The translations under genes and the position numbers were made by a program. The notes under the pieces are model-generated. The model searched no databases. It was not told the DNA's origin and saw only the letters and a program-made list of their open reading frames with translations. This document shows, one piece after another, positions 1-5,373 of a DNA stretch of 6,350 nt (positions are counted from its first letter, which is position 1; each line of letters begins with the position of its first letter). The DNA is from JBLHKE01 sp047619485 (lineage in GTDB: Bacteria > Verrucomicrobiota > Verrucomicrobiia > Verrucomicrobiales > DEV007): positions 1 to 6,350 of the forward strand of contig JBLHKE010000464.1 of NCBI GenBank assembly GCA_047619485.1. Reading direction: 5' to 3'.

Positions 1-2
1 AA

Positions 3-3000
3 GACGACCAGGAATGGATCCTCTACGGCGAAGGTGGTGACCCCGATGATGCCTACAGCGATGGCGAATGGTATGGTGTGCAGGGCTTCTTCGACTGGAT
101 GGAGACGAAGGCCTACAAGATGCACGTGCGCGTCTTCCTTAGCCGTTATCGTTCCTACACCACCTGCCGCGACTGTCGTGGGAGGCGCTTGCAACCCGAC
201 TCGCTCAACTTTCATATCAAGGGCAAGATGCTACCCGAACTTTGGGTTTTGCCGGCCGACGAGTTGTTGCAGTTTTTCGAAGGCATCGCCGATCCTCCCA
301 GTGATAAGACGACGAAGCTCTTACTGAATGAGATTCGTTCGCGCCTGCAGTATCTGATTCGTGTTGGCCTTGCCTACCTCGATCTCAACCGCCCGACGCG
401 CACCCTGTCCGGTGGAGAGATCCAGCGAGTGAATCTCACGACCTGTCTTGGTGCGTCGCTAGTGAACACTTTGTTTGTTCTCGACGAGCCATCGATCGGT
501 CTCCACCCGCGCGATACCACTCGGCTCATTGGCGTGATGGAAGATCTTCGTGACAAGGGCAACACGCTTGTGGTGGTTGAGCACGAGGAGGCGGTGATCC
601 GCGCGGCGGACAACCTAGTCGACATCGGGCCGGGGCGTGGTGAGGGCGGTGGAGAACTCATCTTCTCCGGTACGCCTGCAGAGATCCTCAGCCAGAAATC
701 ATCGCTCACCGGAGCCTATCTGAGTGGGGTGAAATCGATCGCAATACCCGCTAAGCGCCGCAAGCCGAAGCGCGGTCAGCAGATCAAAATCAAGGCAGCT
801 GCCGAGAACAACTTGCGCAAGATCGACGTGTCGATCCCGCTAGGCGTGTTCTGTTGTGTGACCGGGGTCTCTGGTTCTGGTAAGTCGACCTTGATTCACA
901 AGGTGCTCTACGAGAATCTGTTGCGACTTTCAGGCGAGACCAGTGATGAGGAGCCCGGGAAGTGTAAGAGCGTCACCGGGGCGGAAAAATTTGGCCAGGT
1001 GGTGATGGTCGATCAGTCGCCGCTCTCGCGCACGCCGCGCTCGACACCGGGCGTCTACACCGGAGCCTTCGAATTGATCCGCAAGCTGTTCGCCACGACC
1101 GAGGATGCCAAGGCGGCGGGGCTGACGATGGGTTATTTTTCGTTCAACTCCGGTACCGGTCGATGTGAGCGCTGTTGGGGAAATGGTTTCGAGAAAATCG
1201 AGATGCAGTTCCTCAGCGATATCTTTGTGCGCTGTCCGGAGTGCGAGGGTCGCCGCTATGGTCCCGAGGCGATGACCCACACGCTATTCGGAAAGAACAT
1301 CGCCGAGGTATTGGAATTTACGGTGACGCGGGCGATCGAGTTCTTCACGCAGATCGACAAGAAAATGGCGGTGCAGGTCGTGAAGAAGCTCCGGGTTCTG
1401 GAGGATGTCGGGCTCGGCTACCTGCGCTTGGGGCAACCACTCAACACTTTGTCTGGTGGTGAGTCGCAGCGACTGAAATTGGTCGGCCACTTGCTCGAGG
1501 GGCAAAGTGGCAAAAACGGTGACCTGCTGATTTTCGATGAGCCGACGACCGGGCTCCACTTCGATGACATCCGCATGTTGTTGGAAGTGTTCCAGCGGCT
1601 GGTCGACTCCGGCAATAGCTTGCTGGTGATCGAACACAACCTAGACGTGATCAAGACCTCAGACCACGTGATCGACCTCGGCCCTGAAGGCGGTATCGGT
1701 GGCGGCGAGCTGGTTGCGGAGGGAACTCCTGAAGAGGTGGCGAAAGTTAAAACTAGCCATACCGGGCGCTACCTAGCAGCGGAATTCGCTGGCGAAGTGG
1801 CTACCCTGAGAGCTGCGGAAGCTCCTGCGGCTTATCATGTTGCAAAGGCAGATCCGGGCGGCGCCATCACGGTGCACGGGGCGCGTGAGCACAACTTGAA
1901 GGGGATCGACGTCACCATCCCGCACGACCAATTCACGGTGATCACCGGCCTGAGTGGTTCGGGGAAATCGACTCTCGCGTTCGACATTCTCTTCGCAGAG
2001 GGACAGCGGCGCTTCCTCGATAGCATGTCGACCTACGCGCGCCAGTTCGTGCAGCAACTCGAGAAGCCGGATGTCGATCACATCACCGGGTTGCCACCGA
2101 CGGTTGCGATCGAGCAACGCATCTCACGCGGCGGCGGTAAGTCGACCGTGGCCACCGTGACCGAGTCCTATCACTTCCTGCGACTGCTGTTTTCCAAAGT
2201 CGGTGTGCAGCACTGCCCGGACTGCCAGGTGCCGGTGGTGGCGCAGACCTTGACGGCGATTGAGAAGATCGTGAAGGCGGCGATCGGTAGAGGCGCGGTG
2301 AAGCTAATGGCACCGGTGATCAAGGCGCGCAAAGGATTCCATACCGATGTCGCCGAATGGGCGGGGCGCCAGGGATTTGAAACCTTGTGGGTCGATGGCG
2401 AGTTCAAAGAGGTCGAGGGATTTCAGAAGTTGGAACGCTTCAAGGAACACACCATCGATGTGGTGGTGGCTGAATTTAAGAAAGGCAAGGCGACCGCACT
2501 GCGCGAGGCGATCGAACAGGCGATGAAAATCGGCAAGGGCACCGCGCGACTGATCGATGCGAAAGGGAAAACCACCGTGCTCAGTTCGGAGATGTCCTGC
2601 CCGGGTTGTGATCGCGCCTTTGAGGAACTCGACCCGCGCTTGTTCTCTTACAACAGCCCGCATGGCTGGTGTCCGGCGTGTCGCGGTCATGGGATCACGC
2701 ACGTGAAGACGGCACGCTGGCGCCGTCGTGAGTCGGATGCGGAAAATGCGCTAGTCGCTGAGGTTGAGGAGGAAGCGAAGCTCGAACGGGCGGCAATCGA
2801 GGATCTCTCCGTGTGTCCAGAGTGCTACGGTGCGCGCCTCAACGAGGTCGGGTTGAACGTCCACCTGCAGGGCTTGACGATCGGCGGGTTGACCGGGCTA
2901 TCGGTGAATGCTGCTCGCGCGGTGATTGAATCGTTCAAGTTCATTGGCAACGAGAAGCTCATCGCCCAAGACATCTTGGTTGAGATCAGCCAGCGCCTGA

Positions 3001-4490
3001 AGTTCTTGGAGGAGGTTGGCTTAGGATACCTCGAGTTGAATCGTTCCGCGACGACGCTCTCCGGCGGGGAGTCGCAGCGCATTCGTCTGGCGGCGCAGTT
3101 GGGATCGAATCTGCGCGGTGTTCTGTATGTGTTAGACGAACCGACGATCGGCCTGCACCCGCGCGACAACGCCAAGCTGTTGGACACGCTGGTGGCGTTG
3201 CGCGACAAGGGGAACTCGCTGGTCGTGGTGGAGCACGATGAAGACACGATGATGCGCAGCGACCACGTGATCGATCTCGGGCCCGGTGCGGGGATGTTCG
3301 GTGGTGAGATCGTCTACGATGGCAAGCCGAGTCCATTGTTTTCGGGCAAGGCCAAGGGCATCAAGAATTCGCCGACCGCCAAGGCCTTCGCTGAACCAAT
3401 GGTTCATCCGGTGCATGGCGAGCGGCGCAAGTTGCCAGCAAAGACGGCCAAGACTGGCTGGCTGAAGGTTAGGGGAGCGAGTGCCAACAACTTGAAGAAT
3501 GTCGATGTCGATATCCCGCTCGGGCGGCTGACGGTGATCTCGGGGATCTCTGGTTCTGGAAAGAGTTCATTGATGCGGGGGGTGATCGCACCCGGCGTCG
3601 AGGCGGTGGTCAGTCGCAAGCGCCCGACCAAGGCGAAGAAGTACAAGAGCCTCACGGGCGCCAAGGAAATTCAGGCGATCTACGAGGTCGATCAGACCCC
3701 AATCGGTAAGACATCGCGTTCGACTCCCGCGACTTACGTCAAGGTGTTCGACGAGATTCGCAAGCTGTTCGCCGCGCTGCCAGCCTCCAAAGTGCGTGGC
3801 TACACGGCGAGCCGCTTCTCCTTCAACTCCGAGGGGGGACGCTGTGAGACCTGCAAGGGTAACGGCCAGATCAAGCTCGAGATGGCATTTCTTCCGACGA
3901 GTTATGTCCCGTGTGAAGACTGCAGTGAGATGCGTTACAACGGTCCGACCTTGGAGATCGATTACAACGGCAAGAACATCGGTGAGGTGATGAGGATGAC
4001 GATCGAGGAGGCGGCGGATTTCTTTGCGGCACACACGAAGATCCACCGCACGCTGTCGCTGTTGCGCGACACCGGTTTAGGGTATTTGCAACTCGGACAG
4101 CCCAGCCCTACGCTCTCCGGTGGAGAGGCGCAGCGCATCAAATTGGTGACGCAGTTGACCCGTGGTGTCGGTCGATCCCAGACGGCGAAGATGAAAGGCG
4201 ACCCGCGCGGTTTCAAGAGCCTCTACCTGATCGAGGAACCGACCATCGGCCTACACATGGCGGACGTGCGTCGGTTGTTGGAAGTGTTGCACGCGCTGGT
4301 CGATGACGGACACACGGTGATCGTCATCGAGCACAACCTCGACATCATCGCCGAGGCGGATCACCTCATTGATATCGGGCCGGAAGCTGGCGATGCCGGC
4401 GGGACGATCGTCGCCAAGGGGACACCGGAGCAGGTCGTGAAATCGAAGACCAGCCGGACGGCGGAGTTCCTGAAGAGGGTGCTGCCGTAA
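3..4490 (+). CDS. uvrA: Double-length excinuclease ABC subunit UvrA (5' end outside window)
   Basis: UvrA is the damage-sensing ATPase of nucleotide excision repair; it loads UvrB onto cytoplasmic DNA. The frame is open to the left edge with UvrA-like sequence before the first GTG (base 78), so the true start is outside. Counting that GTG codon as residue 1, the order is as follows. Copy 1: CRDC 30-33, signature LSGGEIQRV 110-118, Walker B DEPSIGLH 136-143, switch His169; then Walker A GVSGSGKST 263-271, zinc Cys 363/366/386/389, LSGGESQRL 458-466, DEPTTGLH 487-494, His520. An Ala-rich linker spans ~568-595. Copy 2: Walker A 624-632, UvrB-binding region ~711-838, zinc Cys 841/844/865/868, CPEC 913-916, LSGGESQRI 994-1002, DEPTIGLH 1020-1027; then Walker A 1156-1164, zinc Cys 1256/1259/1279/1282, LSGGEAQRI 1346-1354, Walker B with Glu1386-Glu1387, His1419. 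E. coli UvrA has 940 residues; at least 1,495 codons are visible here. Chlamydial UvrA is similarly doubled. Identity is near certain; the division of labour between halves is unknown. Confidence 0.97.
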   Translation, partial: DDQEWILYGEGGDPDDAYSDGEWYGVQGFFDWMETKAYKMHVRVFLSRYRSYTTCRDCRGRRLQPDSLNFHIKGKMLPELWVLPADELLQFFEGIADPPSDKTTKLLLNEIRSRLQYLIRVGLAYLDLNRPTRTLSGGEIQRVNLTTCLGASLVNTLFVLDEPSIGLHPRDTTRLIGVMEDLRDKGNTLVVVEHEEAVIRAADNLVDIGPGRGEGGGELIFSGTPAEILSQKSSLTGAYLSGVKSIAIPAKRRKPKRGQQIKIKAAAENNLRKIDVSIPLGVFCCVTGVSGSGKSTLIHKVLYENLLRLSGETSDEEPGKCKSVTGAEKFGQVVMVDQSPLSRTPRSTPGVYTGAFELIRKLFATTEDAKAAGLTMGYFSFNSGTGRCERCWGNGFEKIEMQFLSDIFVRCPECEGRRYGPEAMTHTLFGKNIAEVLEFTVTRAIEFFTQIDKKMAVQVVKKLRVLEDVGLGYLRLGQPLNTLSGGESQRLKLVGHLLEGQSGKNGDLLIFDEPTTGLHFDDIRMLLEVFQRLVDSGNSLLVIEHNLDVIKTSDHVIDLGPEGGIGGGELVAEGTPEEVAKVKTSHTGRYLAAEFAGEVATLRAAEAPAAYHVAKADPGGAITVHGAREHNLKGIDVTIPHDQFTVITGLSGSGKSTLAFDILFAEGQRRFLDSMSTYARQFVQQLEKPDVDHITGLPPTVAIEQRISRGGGKSTVATVTESYHFLRLLFSKVGVQHCPDCQVPVVAQTLTAIEKIVKAAIGRGAVKLMAPVIKARKGFHTDVAEWAGRQGFETLWVDGEFKEVEGFQKLERFKEHTIDVVVAEFKKGKATALREAIEQAMKIGKGTARLIDAKGKTTVLSSEMSCPGCDRAFEELDPRLFSYNSPHGWCPACRGHGITHVKTARWRRRESDAENALVAEVEEEAKLERAAIEDLSVCPECYGARLNEVGLNVHLQGLTIGGLTGLSVNAARAVIESFKFIGNEKLIAQDILVEISQRLKFLEEVGLGYLELNRSATTLSGGESQRIRLAAQLGSNLRGVLYVLDEPTIGLHPRDNAKLLDTLVALRDKGNSLVVVEHDEDTMMRSDHVIDLGPGAGMFGGEIVYDGKPSPLFSGKAKGIKNSPTAKAFAEPMVHPVHGERRKLPAKTAKTGWLKVRGASANNLKNVDVDIPLGRLTVISGISGSGKSSLMRGVIAPGVEAVVSRKRPTKAKKYKSLTGAKEIQAIYEVDQTPIGKTSRSTPATYVKVFDEIRKLFAALPASKVRGYTASRFSFNSEGGRCETCKGNGQIKLEMAFLPTSYVPCEDCSEMRYNGPTLEIDYNGKNIGEVMRMTIEEAADFFAAHTKIHRTLSLLRDTGLGYLQLGQPSPTLSGGEAQRIKLVTQLTRGVGRSQTAKMKGDPRGFKSLYLIEEPTIGLHMADVRRLLEVLHALVDDGHTVIVIEHNLDIIAEADHLIDIGPEAGDAGGTIVAKGTPEQVVKSKTSRTAEFLKRVLP

Positions 4491-4569
4491 CTTCGATTTC
4501 AAAATCGAAGCTCATCGTGCTCGGATTTCGTGCTTGGGCACTGCTCTTCGATTTTTAAATCGAAGTTAC
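4487..4569. repeat. Nested inverted repeat: two 20-bp palindromes inside 13-bp arms
   Basis: The outer arms GTAACTTCGATTT (4487-4499) and AAATCGAAGTTAC (4557-4569) are perfect reverse complements. Each arm is also half of a local palindrome of the form CTTCGATTT-NN-AAATCGAAG (4491-4510 with CA in the centre, 4546-4565 with TT). Between them lies a small hairpin, GTGC-TTGG-GCAC (4530-4541). The UvrA stop codon TAA (4488-4490) lies inside the left arm. The 83-bp unit could fold as three hairpins or one long stem, like a paired REP-type element (REPIN) or small MITE. It could also act as a two-way transcription barrier between converging genes, but neither palindrome is followed by a T-run, so a classical intrinsic terminator is not supported. 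No target-site duplication is visible. Confidence 0.75.
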
Positions 4570-4718
4570 GTCATCGCCTGCGGCGAGTGGGTTTTCCGAC
4601 AGCCTCTCCAGTTCGAGATGGAGATGGAGATGGGAATCGGCAAAGAGGCGCAGCGCAGCCTGGGGTTGAAGCCCTGACCAAGCATGTCGACTTCCACGGC
4701 GTTGTAGATTTCAATCCG
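4570..4718. other. Intergenic stretch with (GAGATG)3 tract and small hairpins, no gene
   Basis: No convincing coding sequence lies between the palindromic element and the 3' end of the minus-strand small gene. The stretch contains CGCC-TGC-GGCG (4575-4585), a three-unit tandem GAGATG (4615-4632), the G/C-rich run GCGCAGCGCAGCC (4648-4660), and a weak hairpin around TGGGG-TTGAAG-CCCTG (4661-4676) that needs two G-T wobble pairs. It reads like non-coding repeat debris of the kind scattered between genes in planctomycete and verrucomicrobial genomes. That resemblance is from general knowledge and was not checked. Confidence 0.4.
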
Positions 4719-4949
4719 CTACTGCCTGAGGATTTGCTCTGCCTCTGTACGTGGTTTCTCGTCATTGATCTCTTTGGCCCACTCGCGCGCTGCTCCCGAA
4801 TCGATGCGAGCGGTGTATTCGTTGATGTCGATCTCGACCCAGCCGTAGTGCGTGTTGCCAGCGATGTCGAATTCGACTCCGAGGTAGTTGATACCTCCGA
4901 GGAAGTTGCCGCCGCAGAATTGACCGCCACTGCTGAAGCAGCCCGACAT
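4719..4949 (-). CDS. Secreted small protein, C-terminal part ('THYGW' segment)
   Basis: This 76-residue stretch is in the same frame as the secreted protein upstream, after its TGA. It contains a Gly/Cys-rich start (SGCFSSGGQFCGGNF), then 'NYLGVEFDIAGNTHYGWVEIDI' (split here: NYLGVEFDI at residues 21-29, THYGW at 33-37) and an acidic, charged tail ending ILRQ. The pattern of a β-strand, a Gly turn and 'THYGW' is what I associate with the C-terminal half of small exported verrucomicrobial proteins. On its own it has no signal peptide, so a separately made product would stay in the cytoplasm. A purine-rich GAGGGG lies five bases before its ATG, so restart after the TGA is possible. More likely it is the severed end of the upstream gene. 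Confidence 0.5.
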   Translation of the reverse strand: MSGCFSSGGQFCGGNFLGGINYLGVEFDIAGNTHYGWVEIDINEYTARIDSGAAREWAKEINDEKPRTEAEQILRQ

Positions 4950-4954
4950 GACTG

Positions 4955-4960
4955 CCCCTC
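4955..4960 (-). promoter_or_regulatory. Ribosome-binding-like GAGGGG before the downstream fragment
   Basis: On the minus strand, GAGGGG sits five bases before the ATG at 4949 and only a few bases after the TGA at 4967-4965. Ribosomes stopping at the TGA could restart here and make the C-terminal piece. The bases are also ordinary codons of the continuous frame (Arg-Gly), so the match may be chance. Confidence 0.35.
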
Positions 4961-4964
4961 TAGT

Positions 4965-5321
4965 TCACACCATGTTATCTTCCGGAGTTGCGCCAATGAA
5001 TGAGCCCTCGGAAAGGTCTGCCGCATAGAATGTTCCGAAACTATCGAACGAGAGAAACCGATTGGGTGCTTCCGGCCGGACGTTGATCTGAGTGGATCCA
5101 CCTGGAATCACAAAATCGATCGTATTGTCTTCATTGAGATCTAATTCTATCGGTGGTGCGGAAGAATTGTTCGCGACTGTGGGAGGAGAAGCAGGAACTG
5201 TCAGCACGACCGATGCCTGTAGGGGCAACGTAGCGAAGAGGCACAGGTTGAACCAGATACAAACCAAGGTCTTGGTAATACTGACCAGAGCCATCAACAC
5301 ACATTCAAACGATTTCCTCAT
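4965..5321 (-). CDS. Secreted small protein, N-terminal part (signal peptide, DxNxDxxxD loop)
   Basis: This piece is 118 residues and of unknown function. The start at 5321 is supported by GAGGA nine bases upstream (5331-5335). A second in-frame ATG at codon 10 (5294) would give a tidier signal peptide but has no visible ribosome site. The N-terminus has a basic start (MRK) and a hydrophobic core around residues 18-33, ending in LPLQAS, a plausible signal peptidase I site near residue 37. The mature part has an acidic DLNEDNTID loop (61-69) that fits the DxNxDxxxD calcium-binding pattern of dockerin or thrombospondin-3-like repeats. It ends abruptly at TGA, without the 'THYGW' segment expected from related proteins; that segment follows in the same frame. 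G+C of 60-base lines here is 42-55%, mostly lower than the flanking genes. It begins 52 bp after the protease gene and may be co-transcribed with it. Confidence 0.6.
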   Translation of the reverse strand: MRKSFECVLMALVSITKTLVCIWFNLCLFATLPLQASVVLTVPASPPTVANNSSAPPIELDLNEDNTIDFVIPGGSTQINVRPEAPNRFLSFDSFGTFYAADLSEGSFIGATPEDNMV

Positions 5322-5330
5322 CTATCATTT

Positions 5331-5335
5331 TCCTC
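5331..5335 (-). promoter_or_regulatory. Shine-Dalgarno GAGGA for the secreted protein
   Basis: GAGGA on the minus strand lies nine bases before the ATG at 5321. It decides between that start and the in-frame ATG nine codons further in, which has no purine-rich site before it. Confidence 0.55.
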
Positions 5336-5345
5336 GGTTCCGACG

Positions 5346-5373
5346 ATTCATGCTTCAGTCGTATCCATGTCAA
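5346..5373 (-). promoter_or_regulatory. Candidate promoter between the protease and secreted-protein genes
   Basis: A perfect -35 hexamer TTGACA (5373-5368) directly follows the TAG stop of the protease gene. Sixteen bases later is ATGAAT (5351-5346), a poor -10 (three of six consensus positions). Transcription from it would give a leader of under 25 bases with the GAGGA site inside. Verrucomicrobial promoters are poorly defined, so this is only a candidate; co-transcription from the protease gene is equally possible. Confidence 0.3.

Larger units (their letters stand above)
4719..5321 (-). pseudogene. Small secreted protein gene interrupted by an in-frame TGA
   Basis: Two minus-strand open stretches lie in the same frame and are separated only by the TGA at 4967-4965 plus five sense codons. 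Read through, they give 200 codons forming one plausible exported protein: signal peptide (residues ~1-37), a DxNxDxxxD loop at 61-69, and, after the stop (position 119), a segment with 'NYLGVEFDI' and 'THYGW' (157-161). I associate this order with single small secreted proteins of Verrucomicrobiota, so the stop probably breaks a formerly continuous gene, for example through a Trp TGG to TGA change. Alternatives are a sequencing or assembly error, or real translation as two pieces. No PEP-CTERM anchor is present at the end. Function is unknown. Confidence 0.6.

Noticed and set aside
78..80. GTG as the genuine uvrA start
   Set aside because: The 25 codons before it are open and match UvrA insertion-domain sequence (ILYGEGG), and a start here would remove the first Walker A and UvrB-binding regions of copy 1.
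930..1637. Minus-strand open frames opposite uvrA (116 and 117 codons)
   Set aside because: They are antisense to highly conserved ATPase and zinc modules and have no independent support.
4491..4510. Classical rho-independent terminator for uvrA
   Set aside because: The hairpin is A/T-rich with a 9-bp stem and is followed by CTCATCG rather than a T-run, so it is reported only as part of a repeat.
4487..4569. Integron attC site
   Set aside because: The GTAAC/GTTAC ends superficially recall core sites, but the inner structure is two perfect palindromes without the unpaired extrahelical bases of attC, and no integrase or cassette array is present.
4965..4967. TGA as a selenocysteine codon
   Set aside because: No known selenoprotein family matches, the flanking residues show no redox motif, and the only hairpin nearby (a CTGC-TTCA-GCAG stem) is weak and not a convincing bacterial SECIS.
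4530..5003. Plus-strand open frame of 157 codons downstream of uvrA
   Set aside because: It starts inside the palindromic element and runs antisense to the secreted-protein gene; the Val/Asp/Glu-rich sequence mirrors the codon bias of the opposite strand.
4571..5101. Minus-strand open frame of 176 codons, rich in Ser, Thr and Arg
   Set aside because: It overlaps the secreted-protein gene in another frame, has low-complexity composition typical of a shadow frame, and shows no recognisable motif or ribosome site.
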